Shown: positions 44,164 to 53,752, counted from the stretch's first letter. The stretch is DNA of 64,000 nucleotides from JAGRMG01 sp047975215 (GCA_047975215.1 JBKEDD010000005.1:186001-250000), one strand, 5' to 3'. Program-made: numbers and translations. Notes: generated from the letters alone by a model not told the origin.

Positions 44164-44607
44164 ATGCGTATCTCGGTTCAGGACCGGGCGTTCGATTTCG
44201 CGGCAGAGGCCCGCGCCTTCGCCGCCGAGGCCAGCGGGATGGGTGCCATCGTCACCTTCACCGGGCTGGTGCGCGACCTGGAGGGCGGCGGGCTTGAGGC
44301 GATGCAGATCGAGCACTACCCCGGCATGACCGAAAAGGCGATCGCGGCCATCGCGCAGGAGGCGCAGACACGCTGGGCGCTGGGCGACGTGCTGGTTATC
44401 CACCGCCATGGCCGAATGACGCCGGGCGAACAGATCATGATGGTTGCCACAGCCGCGCGCCATCGCGGCGATGCGTTTGCCGCGGCCGAGTACCTGATGG
44501 ACTACCTGAAGTCGCGGGCGCCGTTCTGGAAGAAGGAGATCGCCAGGGACGGCGCCGAATGGGTCGCCGCGCGGGATGAAGACGAAGCGGCTCTGACCCG
44601 CTGGTAG
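44164..44607 (+). CDS. moaE: Molybdopterin synthase catalytic subunit
   Basis: 147 residues. Conserved GAIVTFTGLVRD, IEHYPGMTEKAI, VIHRHGRMTPGEQIMMVA and the catalytic lysine region KSRAPFWKKE are all present. It transfers sulfur from MoaD to precursor Z. Same operon as pgsA and moaD. In this family pgsA-moaD-moaE is a recurrent order. Confidence 0.96.
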   Translation: MRISVQDRAFDFAAEARAFAAEASGMGAIVTFTGLVRDLEGGGLEAMQIEHYPGMTEKAIAAIAQEAQTRWALGDVLVIHRHGRMTPGEQIMMVATAARHRGDAFAAAEYLMDYLKSRAPFWKKEIARDGAEWVAARDEDEAALTRW

Positions 44608-44650
44608 CGCGGCCTGATCGTCTTGCGGGAAGGGCGGGCCGCCCGATCCG

Positions 44651-44980
44651 TCAGCCGCCTGCCTGCGCCCGTTCCACGTACCCGCGCAGTTCCTCGGCTT
44701 CCTGGCGGGCATCGCGCAGCCCGTCCATGGCGGCGCGCAGTTCCGCCTCGGTCTGGGCCAGCTGGTTGGTCAGTTCGGCCTCGCGCTGTTGCAGATAGGT
44801 GATCGCCTGGTCGCGGGTTTCCTCGGCTTCGTGCAATTCCTGGCTCATCCGGTCCAGATCGGCCACATCGGTTTGCCGCACGCGGGTAAAGCGGTGCGCC
44901 AGCCAGTTGGCGAACCAGCCCATGCAGAAGGCGACGAACAGGATGACGGCGGTGCTGATGATGAACTCGGTTCGGCTCAT
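44651..44980 (-). CDS. Membrane-anchored coiled-coil protein, hypothetical
   Basis: 109 residues. An N-terminal membrane helix (about 7-26, STAVILFVAFCMGWFANWL) is followed by a basic linker. A long predicted coiled coil (about 40-105) with Glu/Gln/Leu heptads follows. It is translated after the OmpA-family gene via a four-base overlap, so the two proteins may act together at the cell envelope, for example as a spacer to the peptidoglycan. No catalytic motif and no family recognised. Confidence 0.7.
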   Translation of the reverse strand: MSRTEFIISTAVILFVAFCMGWFANWLAHRFTRVRQTDVADLDRMSQELHEAEETRDQAITYLQQREAELTNQLAQTEAELRAAMDGLRDARQEAEELRGYVERAQAGG

Positions 44981-46935
44981 TGGTCGCTCTCCGTGGCGGC
45001 TGTGTCGTCTTCCGGTCCGGGCGCGGGCGCGTCATCCGGTTCGGGCGTGGCGGTCTCGTCGCCGCTATCGTCTGTCCCGGCGCCCTGGGCGGTGGCGTCC
45101 AGCGTGGTTTCGGTCTCGGTGGCGGGTTCGGGGCGGATCAGCCGGAATTCGATCCGCCGATTGGCCTCGCGCCCCTCTTCGGTGCCGTTGTCGGCGATCG
45201 GCCGGGTTTCGCCATAGCCGGTGGCGACATAGGTCGAGGTCAGAACCCGGCGGGCGCGCAGTTCGTTAAGTACCGATTGCGCCCGTGCCTGGCTGAGTTC
45301 CTGGTTCATTCCCTCGCGCCCCTGGCTGTCGGTATGACCCTGGATTTCCAGCCGCAACTCGCCGCAATCCGACAGGATCTCGGCGATCCGGTTCATGGTG
45401 TCCAGCGAATCGGCGGCGATCGTTGCCGATCCGGGTTCGAACGCGATCTTGCCGCTGTCCTGAACCCTGGAGAGTTCGACCTCGCAACTTTCGGGGTCCG
45501 GTCCGGTCTCGACAGGGGCGGGCGGTTCGCGATACTCGATCTCCAGATCGAAACTTTCGCCCTCGCCGAGCTTGGCCGCCAGCAGGCTGGCGATATCGGA
45601 ACCGGCCTGTTCTGTATCGCTGGCGCCATGCACGCTCAACGCGTCCGGCGTCACCCGCACCACGCCGTTGGTCAGCATCGACAGCACTTCCAGCCCGGTA
45701 AGCACGCGCACCGGCCAGTCGACAGGCAGATCGGCAACAACCCGGGCCGCCATGTGAACATTGTCCGACCCAAAGCCCGCCCTGGCATAGCTGGACGCCA
45801 TCCGCCGCAGGTTCTCGTCGCTCAGCCGGCCGCGCAGTTGCACCAGCCCCTCGGGGCTGAGCGTCGCGGTGAATTCCGGCGGGCCGGAATCGGTTTTTTC
45901 TTCGGGCGCGGGCAGAACCGCATGCAGGGCAAAGACGCGGGGCAGGGCCGATTCCAGTTCCCCAACCACATTGTCGAATACCGCGGGGGCGGTACCCTGG
46001 TCCGCGATCAGCGAAATGTCGGCATCCGAGAAAGTCACCGATCCCCCGCCAATTTCCGCGAGCGCGGCAAGGCCGAGTTCGACGGCCCGGGCCCAGTTCG
46101 GTGAGGGCACACCCATGCCGATCGTGCAGCTTGCCGTGCCGGTCAGCCCGGCCGCGCGGGCCGCGGCCAGGATTCGCACCCGCGACAGTTCGCTTTCGGC
46201 CGAACAGGCATCGAACCGGCTGCCCTCCTCGTCGATCAGAAACCGCAGGGTGAAGGGCGTGATGACCGGCCGTGGCGCCGAGACATCGAGCGCCAGGCGC
46301 AGCCCCGGCGGAGCGGCGCGGGTCAGATCGCGTTGAAGATCGCGCCTTTGTTCGGCGTTTTCGGATATGGCGGTGATCGACACCGCCCCGGCACCGACCG
46401 AGATCTTGGAACGCGGGAGATGCGCGAGCGCGGTGACGGAATAGTCAAGCGAATCGTTCCAGTCCTCCGGCAGCGCGTAATCCGCGACTTCCAGCAGGTC
46501 GGCGACGTTCTCGGACCCGGCGATACCCTGAAGCCGTGCGATCAGCGCATCGCGGTCGGTCGCGGCCGGAATCAGACCGATGATCGAGATGCCGCTGTCG
46601 TTGCGCAGGATCTCGACCGAGAATCTGGGCGGCGCGAGGTCGGCGGTGGCGGCGATCTCCATGCCGTCGATGATCCGGGCGGCGTCGACCACGGCGCCCG
46701 CCCCGCTCAGGGCATTGAAGCGGGCGGCCTCGTCGGGCGCGGTGCCGCTGAGGATGACGCGCAAGCCGTCGACCTGCACCTCGGCCCAGTCGTGACCGGC
46801 CTTGTCCAGCGCCCCGCGCACGCCGATCTCGGTGTTGTCCTCGATCGCACTGACGGCGAAACCGGCCGCTACCAGCGAGAGGATGGCCGCGAGCACGAAG
46901 GCCGATCCGACGACGATCAGGGATGATATGCGCAT
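44977..46935 (-). CDS. OmpA-family protein with N-terminal membrane anchor and BON-like repeats
   Basis: 652 residues. An N-terminal hydrophobic helix (about 5-30) anchors a periplasmic region with repeated BON-like units, such as VQVDGLRVILSGTAPDEA and SVEILRNDSGISIIGLIP. The C-terminal OmpA domain (about 490-605) has IAFEPGSATI, LEIQGHTDSQG and the peptidoglycan-binding NQELSQARAQSVLNEL with NRRIEFRL. An acidic Thr/Pro-rich tail follows. It is convergent with moaE through the coiled-coil gene. The anchored OmpA layout resembles stator- or TonB-independent envelope proteins. Role unproven. Confidence 0.85.
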   Translation of the reverse strand: MRISSLIVVGSAFVLAAILSLVAAGFAVSAIEDNTEIGVRGALDKAGHDWAEVQVDGLRVILSGTAPDEAARFNALSGAGAVVDAARIIDGMEIAATADLAPPRFSVEILRNDSGISIIGLIPAATDRDALIARLQGIAGSENVADLLEVADYALPEDWNDSLDYSVTALAHLPRSKISVGAGAVSITAISENAEQRRDLQRDLTRAAPPGLRLALDVSAPRPVITPFTLRFLIDEEGSRFDACSAESELSRVRILAAARAAGLTGTASCTIGMGVPSPNWARAVELGLAALAEIGGGSVTFSDADISLIADQGTAPAVFDNVVGELESALPRVFALHAVLPAPEEKTDSGPPEFTATLSPEGLVQLRGRLSDENLRRMASSYARAGFGSDNVHMAARVVADLPVDWPVRVLTGLEVLSMLTNGVVRVTPDALSVHGASDTEQAGSDIASLLAAKLGEGESFDLEIEYREPPAPVETGPDPESCEVELSRVQDSGKIAFEPGSATIAADSLDTMNRIAEILSDCGELRLEIQGHTDSQGREGMNQELSQARAQSVLNELRARRVLTSTYVATGYGETRPIADNGTEEGREANRRIEFRLIRPEPATETETTLDATAQGAGTDDSGDETATPEPDDAPAPGPEDDTAATESDQ

Positions 46936-47000
46936 GGGCAGGGTGAGTTTCCGGTCCGTGAACTGCGATGTGTCATACAGGCGCGGGGCCGGAGGATCAA

Positions 47001-47963
47001 TCAAGCGAACAGGGCCGCGAGAAAGAAGATGAGCGGAATCAGGCCGGTGTCGCGATTTGCGCGAAACAGTTGCAGCAGCTTGGCGTTGTTTTCGATGTCC
47101 AGCCCGCGCAGTTGCCAGGCCATGTGCCAGCCCATCGCCCAGGGTCCGGCGAGCGCGACCACCAGCGCCAGGATGGAGCCGCCGGGTTTGACTGCCTCGA
47201 TCACCGCCAGACCCATCAGGGTGACAGTGGCGGCAAGGAAGTACTTCAGCCATTTCGCGGTATCGGTGCCGAACAGGCGGGCGGTGGACTTGACCCCGAT
47301 AAGGGCATCATCTTCGGCATCCTGATGCGCATAGATGGTGTCATAGAATAGCGTCCAGGCGATGCCCGAAAGGTAGAGAATCACCGCCGGCCAGTGCAGC
47401 GCGCCGGCATGCGCCGTCCAGGCCAGAAGCGCGCCCCAGTTGAAGGCCAGCCCAAGAAACACCTGGGGCCACCATGTGAACCGTTTGGCGAAGGGATAGA
47501 TCGCCACCGGCAGCAGCGACAACACGCCCAGCGCGATCGCAGCGCGGTTGAAGGTCAGCAGGATGGCCAGAGCCGCCAGCGCCTGCAACGCCATCCATGC
47601 CGCGGCCCGCGCCACGCTGACCTGACCCGACGGGATCGGGCGCGAGCGGGTGCGTTCGACGCTGCCGTCGATGCCGCGGTCGGTGATGTCGTTCCAGGTG
47701 CAGCCCGCCCCGCGCATGAGCCAGGCACCGATGCCGCAGCCAAGGGCTATCCAGGCATCCATCCAGCCCGCGCTCTGGGTCCAGAGCATCGACAGCACCA
47801 GCCCCCACCAGCAGGGGATCAGCAGCAGCCAGGTGCCGATCGGCCGGTCGGCGCGGGACAGGCGCAGATAGGGGCGAACACGGGCCGGCGCATGGGTATC
47901 GACCCAGTTGCCGCCGACCGCGTCGGCGACCTGCCCGTCTGGCGTTGGCGCGTTGCCTTGCAT
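47001..47963 (-). CDS. ubiA: 4-hydroxybenzoate octaprenyltransferase
   Basis: 320-residue intramembrane prenyltransferase of ubiquinone synthesis. The two aspartate motifs are visible, NDITDRGID in the first loop and DTIYAHQDAEDD in the second, with the usual eight or nine helices. Start at MQGNAPTPDG. The frame is open upstream, where it runs antisense to rsmE, and that part is rejected. It is divergent from rsmE by 12 bases. Confidence 0.96.
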   Translation of the reverse strand: MQGNAPTPDGQVADAVGGNWVDTHAPARVRPYLRLSRADRPIGTWLLLIPCWWGLVLSMLWTQSAGWMDAWIALGCGIGAWLMRGAGCTWNDITDRGIDGSVERTRSRPIPSGQVSVARAAAWMALQALAALAILLTFNRAAIALGVLSLLPVAIYPFAKRFTWWPQVFLGLAFNWGALLAWTAHAGALHWPAVILYLSGIAWTLFYDTIYAHQDAEDDALIGVKSTARLFGTDTAKWLKYFLAATVTLMGLAVIEAVKPGGSILALVVALAGPWAMGWHMAWQLRGLDIENNAKLLQLFRANRDTGLIPLIFFLAALFA

Positions 47964-47975
47964 ATGTAGGCTTTC

Positions 47976-48704
47976 ATGACTGCAAAGATCAGGCTTTATG
48001 TAGATCACCCTTTGGGGGCGGGGCAAACGGTTCCTTTGAACCGCGATCAGGCGCATTACCTGTTCGGGGTCATGCGGCTTTCGGCGGGTGACGGGGTGGC
48101 TTTGTTCAACGGGCGCGACGGCGAATGGCTGGCCGAGGTGGCCGCGGCGGGCAAGCGTGGCGGCGAACTGGCGGCGCGGGTGCAGACGCGGCCCTTGCAG
48201 GCGCCGCCCGATCTGTGGCTCCTGTTCGCGCCGATCAAGAAGGCGCGCACCGATTTCATCGTCGAGAAGGCGGCCGAGATGGGCGCCGCGCGGATCGTTC
48301 CGGTGCAGACCGACTTTACCAACGCCGAACGCATCCGCCGCGACCGGCTCCAGGCCCATGCCGTCGAGGCGGCCGAGCAATGCGGCGGGACATTCGTGCC
48401 CGAGGTGGCGGATTTGATGCGGCTCGACCGCTTGATCGACGCCTGGCCCGAAGGCCGGCAACTGTTGTTTTGCGACGAGGCCGAGGCGGGGCGCAGCCTG
48501 GCCCCCGCGAAGGATGCAGACGGCGCTGCGCCATGGGCGATCCTGATCGGCCCGGAAGGCGGGTTCTCCGCTGCCGAGCGCGCCTGGCTGCGCGACCTGC
48601 CCTTCGCGCATGTCGCAACCCTCGGCCCGCGCATCCTGCGCGCCGATACGGCGGCGGTGGCGGCGCTGGCGCTGTGGCAGCAGCGTTTCGGGGATTGGCG
48701 GTGA
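47976..48704 (+). CDS. rsmE: 16S rRNA (uracil(1498)-N(3))-methyltransferase
   Basis: 242-residue SPOUT methyltransferase. The PUA-like N-terminal domain (AHYLFGVMRLSAGDGVALFNG) leads into the trefoil-knot domain with SAM-binding LIGPEGGFSAAE and LGPRILRADTAAVAAL. Length and motifs are typical. It ends in GTGA, coupled to the downstream hypothetical gene. Confidence 0.96.
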   Translation: MTAKIRLYVDHPLGAGQTVPLNRDQAHYLFGVMRLSAGDGVALFNGRDGEWLAEVAAAGKRGGELAARVQTRPLQAPPDLWLLFAPIKKARTDFIVEKAAEMGAARIVPVQTDFTNAERIRRDRLQAHAVEAAEQCGGTFVPEVADLMRLDRLIDAWPEGRQLLFCDEAEAGRSLAPAKDADGAAPWAILIGPEGGFSAAERAWLRDLPFAHVATLGPRILRADTAAVAALALWQQRFGDWR

Positions 48705-49228
48705 GTTTCTTCCGCCCCGAGGCGCATGCCGCGCTCTGGCGCTGGCGCGAGGTGCTGGCGGCATCGGCGCTGGCGGCGCTGGGGCTCTACTGGGTGCTCG
48801 GTCCGGGCGGGTTGCTGTTCTGGGTCGGCTGGCTGACGCTGGCGCTGGCCGCGGCGCTGGGGGTCGTGGGCGGGCAGCGCGGGCGCTTTCGTACCGGAAC
48901 AGGCGGCCCGGGCGTTGTTCTGGTGGACGAGGGCGAGATCACCTACATGGGGCCGTTGACCGGCGGCACGGTGGCGGCCGCGGATATGGAACGCCTGACC
49001 CTGGATCCGGCGGCCCGGCCGCCCCATTGGGTGCTGGAGCAACCGGGGCGGGCGCCGCTGTTCATTCCCGTCAACGCCGAGGGCGCCGACGAGCTGTTTG
49101 ACGTGTTCGCCGCGCTGCCGGGCCTGCGCACCGAGTGGATGCTAAGCCGGTTGCGGGCCGGCGGCGCGCATCCGGTCGTGATATGGGAGCGCCGACGGAT
49201 GCGCCCGGCGACGCGCAGGCTGCATTGA
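48701..49228 (+). CDS. Hypothetical membrane protein
   Basis: 175 residues starting with GTG inside the rsmE stop (GTGA). Two close hydrophobic helices at residues about 17-55 precede a soluble part of mixed strands (VVLVDEGEITYMGPLTGGTVAAADMERLTLDP), which resembles a membrane-proximal regulatory or beta domain. No family recognised. Its conservation with rsmE and gshA in related genomes is a guess from the tight packing. Likely inner-membrane. Confidence 0.75.
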   Translation: MSFFRPEAHAALWRWREVLAASALAALGLYWVLGPGGLLFWVGWLTLALAAALGVVGGQRGRFRTGTGGPGVVLVDEGEITYMGPLTGGTVAAADMERLTLDPAARPPHWVLEQPGRAPLFIPVNAEGADELFDVFAALPGLRTEWMLSRLRAGGAHPVVIWERRRMRPATRRLH

Positions 49229-49289
49229 CAGCGCGGGCGTTTTACCGCAGGACGGGTCGGCAGTACCAGCGACAGGATCGGAGCGAGAC

Positions 49290-50660
49290 ATGTCCATTCC
49301 CCAATCCGGCGGCGGCCCGATCGAGCGGCACGAGCAACTGGCCGAGTATCTTGCCGCGGGCTGCAAGCCGAAGGCCGAGTGGCGCATCGGTACCGAGCAC
49401 GAGAAATTCGGCTACTGCAAGGATACCCACAAGCCGCTGCCCTATGACGGCGAACGCTCGGTCCGGGCGGTTCTGGAAGGGCTGCGCGACCGCCACGGCT
49501 GGGCACCGGTGCTGGAGGGCGACAACATCATCGGCCTGGAAAAGGACGGTGCCAACGTGTCGCTTGAACCGGGCGGGCAACTGGAACTGTCCGGCGCGCC
49601 GCTGGATACCATCCACCAGACCTGTGACGAGGTGAACGCGCATCTGCGCGACGTCAAGGACATTGCCGACCAGATCGGCGTCGGGTTCATCGGCCTCGGC
49701 GCGGCGCCGGAATGGACACACGAGATGATGCCGATGATGCCCAAGGGGCGCTACCGGCTGATGACCGACTACATGGACCGGGTGGGCACAATGGGCAAGT
49801 CGATGATGTACCGCACCTGCACGGTGCAGGTGAATCTCGATTTCGGCTCGGAAGCGGACATGGTGCAGAAACTGCGCGTTGCGCTGGCCTTGCAGCCGGT
49901 TGCCACCGCGCTGTTCGCCAATTCGCCATTCTGGGAAGGCCGGACCAACGGCCACAAGAGCTGGCGCTCGCGTGTGTGGCGCGATCTCGACCCGGCCCGG
50001 ACCGGCATGTTGCCCTTCGTGTTCGAGGACGGGTTCGGATTCGAGGCCTGGGTCGACTACGCGCTCGATGTGCCGATGTATTTCGTCTATCGCGACGGCA
50101 GGTATCTGGACGCGCTGGGCCAGTCGTTCCGCGATTTCCTGAAAGGCGAGTTGCCGGCGCTGCCGGGCGAGGTGGCGACCCTGTCGGACTGGGCCGACCA
50201 TCTGACCACGATCTTCCCCGAGGCGCGGATCAAGAAGTTCATCGAGATGCGCGGCGCCGATGGCGGCCCGTGGCGCCGGCTGTGCGCGCTGCCGGCGTTC
50301 TGGACCGGGATCATGTACGATCAGGCCTCGCTGGACGCGGCCTGGGACGTGGTCCGGGGCTGGGACGGCGAAACCCGCGAAGCCTGGCGCGTCGCGGCGT
50401 CGGTGCACGGGCTTCAGGCCGCGGTCGGCGGCGTGCAGATGCGCGATCTGGCTACCCGGGCGCTGGACATCTCGCGCGCCGGGCTGAAGGCGCGGGCGCG
50501 GCCCGGGCTAGGCGGCATGGTGCAGGACGAGCGGCATTTCCTGCATGCCCTGGAGGACAGCGTGGAAACCGGCACGGTGCCGGCCGACGAACTGCTGGAG
50601 TGCTACAACGGCGCATGGAACGGCGATCTGAGCCGGATCTACAGCGAATTCAGCTATTGA
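49290..50660 (+). CDS. gshA: Glutamate--cysteine ligase, proteobacterial/plant (GCS2) type
   Basis: 456 residues. ATP-dependent first step of glutathione synthesis. Family landmarks: WRIGTEHEKFGY, EPGGQLELSGAP, CTVQVNLDFGSEADM, MKSMMYRTCT-type region (GKSMMYRTC) and RGADGGPWRRLCALPAFWTG. The plant/Rhizobium class differs from E. coli GshA in sequence. GAGCGA is a weak ribosome site. A REP-like hairpin follows the stop. Confidence 0.96.
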   Translation: MSIPQSGGGPIERHEQLAEYLAAGCKPKAEWRIGTEHEKFGYCKDTHKPLPYDGERSVRAVLEGLRDRHGWAPVLEGDNIIGLEKDGANVSLEPGGQLELSGAPLDTIHQTCDEVNAHLRDVKDIADQIGVGFIGLGAAPEWTHEMMPMMPKGRYRLMTDYMDRVGTMGKSMMYRTCTVQVNLDFGSEADMVQKLRVALALQPVATALFANSPFWEGRTNGHKSWRSRVWRDLDPARTGMLPFVFEDGFGFEAWVDYALDVPMYFVYRDGRYLDALGQSFRDFLKGELPALPGEVATLSDWADHLTTIFPEARIKKFIEMRGADGGPWRRLCALPAFWTGIMYDQASLDAAWDVVRGWDGETREAWRVAASVHGLQAAVGGVQMRDLATRALDISRAGLKARARPGLGGMVQDERHFLHALEDSVETGTVPADELLECYNGAWNGDLSRIYSEFSY

Positions 50661-50721
50661 ATACGGGTTTGCGGCGGGCATGTCAGCCCGCGGCGGCCGA
50701 CCGGCGCGACGGCCAGGACAT

Positions 50722-50795
50722 GGAGGGGGCCAGCCCCCTCGGCCTGCGGCCTCACCCCCGGAGTATTTTCGACCAGAAAGAAGAGCCGGAAAGAA
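50722..50795 (+). repeat. REP-like hairpin element downstream of gshA
   Basis: GAGGGGGC-CA-GCCCCCTC (50723-50740) is followed at once by GGCC-TGC-GGCC (50741-50751), then a CCCCGGAGTATTTTCG tail and a purine-rich AGAAAGAAG. Similar intergenic hairpin elements are common in Rhodobacteraceae genomes. This one lies between convergent genes and could act as a bidirectional terminator. Confidence 0.6.
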
Positions 50796-50836
50796 GAGGT
50801 GCTCGCGCCCGGCCCCGATCCCGGTATGCCCCGGTT

Positions 50837-51574
50837 TCAGAGGCCGGCGATGTCCAGCGCCTGGCGCAGCACCGGCGCCAGCCGTTCTGCCCAGTGCCTC
50901 TGGCTGTCGTGATCGCCGATCAGATCGTTGCGGATTTCGATCAGGACGTTGGGCCGGTTGAAGGCGATGGCGTGCCGGTCCACGGAATCTCCGGGCAGGT
51001 GGCCGGAATAGGGTTCGTTGTCGCCCACGACCAGGTCGGACCGGCGCGCCAGAAGATCGAGCAGGGGGCGCGAGAGCCGGTCGTCATCGGTATGCAGCAC
51101 GCCGACATGCCAGGGCCTCGGGTCGCGGCCGCGCAATTGCCGGGTAAAGCTGTGGATCGCCAGATAGACTGCGTGCGGCAGCGCCGCCAGGCGCGCCACT
51201 TCGCGGTGGTAGGGGCGGTAGCAGGCGTTCAGCCGGCGTTCGCGTTCGGCCGGCCCTGCGTGGCGGTTGCCGGGGATCACCGAGCCGTCATAGAGTTTCA
51301 TCAGTACCGTCGGGTCGTTTTCGCCCCGGTTCGGGTCGATCACCAGGCGCGAGAAGTTCGCGGCGATCACCGGGGCATCCAGCAGGACGCCCAGATGCTG
51401 CGCTACCCCGTAGGCGCCGACATCGTAGGCGATGTGGCGTTCCATGTCCTCGCGCGGCAGGCCCAGCGATCCGCCGCCGATGTCGGACGGTACCGTGTTG
51501 GTGGCGTGATCGCAGGTGATCAGCCAGGGGCCCGGCCGGTCCTGACCGTGGATGAAATAGGGGGTGTATGTCAT
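50837..51574 (-). CDS. N-formylglutamate amidohydrolase family protein
   Basis: 245 residues of the HutG-type amidohydrolase fold. Metal/active-site landmarks are ITCDHATN (D, H), LVIDPNRGENDP, LAIHSFTRQL and VGDNEPYSGHL. In these families zinc is bound by His/Asp residues and the reaction releases formate or an acyl group from glutamate derivatives. There are no histidine-utilisation genes nearby, so the substrate may be another N-acyl compound. Convergent with gshA. Confidence 0.85.
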   Translation of the reverse strand: MTYTPYFIHGQDRPGPWLITCDHATNTVPSDIGGGSLGLPREDMERHIAYDVGAYGVAQHLGVLLDAPVIAANFSRLVIDPNRGENDPTVLMKLYDGSVIPGNRHAGPAERERRLNACYRPYHREVARLAALPHAVYLAIHSFTRQLRGRDPRPWHVGVLHTDDDRLSRPLLDLLARRSDLVVGDNEPYSGHLPGDSVDRHAIAFNRPNVLIEIRNDLIGDHDSQRHWAERLAPVLRQALDIAGL

Positions 51575-51691
51575 GCGCCTGTAACTCTTTGCGGTGCAGG
51601 TTTAGTAGAGTTGGAGACGAATGGGAATTGGCCCGGGCGCGGATGATGAGGGTTCGCGGCCTTGCCGGGCCCGGGTAATGGGAGAATTGCC

Positions 51692-53137
51692 ATGAGGCGG
51701 CTGAGAAACGTCAAGATCGTGGCCACGCTGGGGCCGGCTTCGCAAACCTACGGCATGATCCGGGCACTGCACGAGGCGGGAGCCGATGTGTTCCGGCTGA
51801 ACATGAGCCATGGCAGCCATGACGAGATTCGCGAGAAGCACCGGATCATCCGGCAGGTCGAGAAGGAACTGGACAGCCCGATCGCGATTCTGGCCGATTT
51901 GCAGGGGCCCAAGCTGCGGCTTGGCGTGTTTGACCGCGACGGCGAGGAACTTGAGGAGGGCGCGGGTTTCCGCCTCGATCTCGATCCGGCGCCCGGCGAT
52001 GCCGGGCGCGTGTGCCTGCCCCATCCCGAGATATTCGAGGTCTTGCGCCCGGGTTCGCCCCTGTTGGTCAATGACGGCAAGATCCGCCTCAAGGTCGAGA
52101 CATGCGGCAGCGATTTCGCCGATTGCCGGGTTGTCGCGGGGGGCACGATTTCCAACCGCAAGGGCGTGAACGTGCCGGATGTGGTGTTGCCGCTGGCGGC
52201 ATTGTCAGACAAGGACCGCGACGATCTTGAATTCGTCTGCCGCCTGGGGGTGGACTGGCTGGCGCTGTCTTTCGTGCAGCGCCCGGAGGATGTGGAGGAG
52301 GCTCGCGCGCTGGCCGACGGGCGGGCCGCCGTGCTGTCCAAGATCGAGAAGCCGGCGGCGGTGGAACGGTTCGATGACATCCTGGCCGTGTCCGACGGCA
52401 TAATGGTGGCGCGCGGCGATCTGGGTGTCGAACTGCCGGTGGCGGCGGTGCCGCCCATCCAGAAACGGCTGGTGCGCCGGTGCCGCATTGCCGCCAAGCC
52501 GGTGATCGTGGCGACCCAGATGCTGGAAAGCATGATCGAAAGCCCGGTCCCGACCCGGGCCGAGGTGTCGGACGTGGCCACCGCGATCTATGAAGGCGCC
52601 GATGCGGTCATGCTGAGCGCCGAATCGGCCGCAGGGCAATATCCGGTCGAGGCGGTAAAGACGATGGACCAGGTGGCCGCCGAAGTCGAAAGCGATCCCA
52701 CCTACAGCCAGATCGTCGCCTCCTCGCGCACGACCACCGGCGGCAGTATCGCGCATGCCATCGTGGCCGCCGCCCGCGAGATCGCGGAAACCACCGAGAT
52801 CATGGCGATCTGCTGCTATACCCAGAGCGGCACCACCGCCCTGCTGACGGCGCGCGAGCGCCCCGGTGTTCCGATCATCGCCATGACCAGCCTGCGCGGC
52901 ACGGCGCGCCGGCTCAGTCTCAGCTGGGGGTGCAACTGTGTCATGACCGGCGAGCTGGAACGCTTCAAGGGGGCGGTTATCAACGCCGCCCGCGCCGCCC
53001 GCGCCCGCGGGTTTGCCGATGCGAAGGATCAGATCGTGGTGATCGCCGGGGTGCCGTTCAACCAGCCGGGTACCACCAACATCCTGCGCGTCGCACCTTG
53101 TGACGAGCGTTTGATTTCAAGCATCGACCCGGGCTAG
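51692..53137 (+). CDS. pyk: Pyruvate kinase
   Basis: 481-residue glycolytic enzyme making pyruvate and ATP. Landmarks: KIVATLGPAS at the N-terminus, GADVFRLNMSHG, the signature KIEKPAAVERFDDIL, MVARGDLGVELP and ATQMLESMIESP, then the C-terminal effector domain. The ATG at 51692 is used; the frame has ten more codons upstream. GGGAGAATTGCC serves as ribosome site. It stands alone on the plus strand. Confidence 0.97.
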   Translation: MRRLRNVKIVATLGPASQTYGMIRALHEAGADVFRLNMSHGSHDEIREKHRIIRQVEKELDSPIAILADLQGPKLRLGVFDRDGEELEEGAGFRLDLDPAPGDAGRVCLPHPEIFEVLRPGSPLLVNDGKIRLKVETCGSDFADCRVVAGGTISNRKGVNVPDVVLPLAALSDKDRDDLEFVCRLGVDWLALSFVQRPEDVEEARALADGRAAVLSKIEKPAAVERFDDILAVSDGIMVARGDLGVELPVAAVPPIQKRLVRRCRIAAKPVIVATQMLESMIESPVPTRAEVSDVATAIYEGADAVMLSAESAAGQYPVEAVKTMDQVAAEVESDPTYSQIVASSRTTTGGSIAHAIVAAAREIAETTEIMAICCYTQSGTTALLTARERPGVPIIAMTSLRGTARRLSLSWGCNCVMTGELERFKGAVINAARAARARGFADAKDQIVVIAGVPFNQPGTTNILRVAPCDERLISSIDPG

Positions 53138-53197
53138 GTTCGCCACTGGCGATCCGCACGGGGCCGGGCCGGATCAGGGTGGCGATGGGGCAGGGAC

Positions 53198-53422
53198 ATG
53201 GATACCGATCTGGCATTGGTTCTGGGGCTCGTACTGGCGCTGCTGGCGGTGCCGTCGATGGTATCGGCGTTCAGCGACCGGCGGGCGCCGCGCGCCTCGG
53301 TCGTTATCATCGCGATTGCCGGCGGTCTGATCATCTACGCCGTGATGGCGCATCCCGGGGGATATCCGGTAGCGGATGTTCCGGGGGTGTTCTTTAGCGT
53401 GGTCGCCCGGTTCTGGCCGTGA
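53198..53422 (+). CDS. Small membrane protein, hypothetical
   Basis: 74 residues with two hydrophobic helices (residues about 5-23 and 34-53) and a short cytoplasmic link SDRRAPRAS. CAGGGAC precedes the ATG. Such small two-helix proteins upstream of rpmI are common in Rhodobacterales, which gives family-level support, but no function is known. Confidence 0.65.
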   Translation: MDTDLALVLGLVLALLAVPSMVSAFSDRRAPRASVVIIAIAGGLIIYAVMAHPGGYPVADVPGVFFSVVARFWP

Positions 53423-53537
53423 CTTTCCCCTTGCCGTTTGCCGCGGCATTGCGTAAATCCCCCCCTCATACCGCGCGACCGGCCAATGCGGCATGCCGAG
53501 TCGCGTCTTGAACCGACCCGAGAGACAGGAGACGGAA

Positions 53538-53738
53538 ATGCCCAAGATGAAGACCAAGGCGAGCGCGAAGAAGCGCTTCAAGGTGACGGCCACCGGCAAG
53601 GTGATCGGCGGCCAGGCCGGCAAGCGGCACGGCATGATCAAGCGGACCAAGAAGTTCATCCGGGATGCGCGCGGCACCACGGTGCTGTCAGATCCCGACG
53701 CCAAGATCATCAAGGGCTTCATGCCCTACGACCGCTGA
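53538..53738 (+). CDS. rpmI: 50S ribosomal protein L35
   Basis: 66 residues. MPKMKTKASAKKRFKVTATGK, then GKRHGMIKRTKKFIRDARG, is the full family sequence. The AGGAG ribosome site precedes the ATG. The rpmI-rplT pair is conserved in bacteria. In Escherichia coli L20 represses the operon by binding its leader. infC is not next to it here. Confidence 0.98.
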   Translation: MPKMKTKASAKKRFKVTATGKVIGGQAGKRHGMIKRTKKFIRDARGTTVLSDPDAKIIKGFMPYDR

Positions 53739-53752
53739 CAGGAGGCCCGGAT

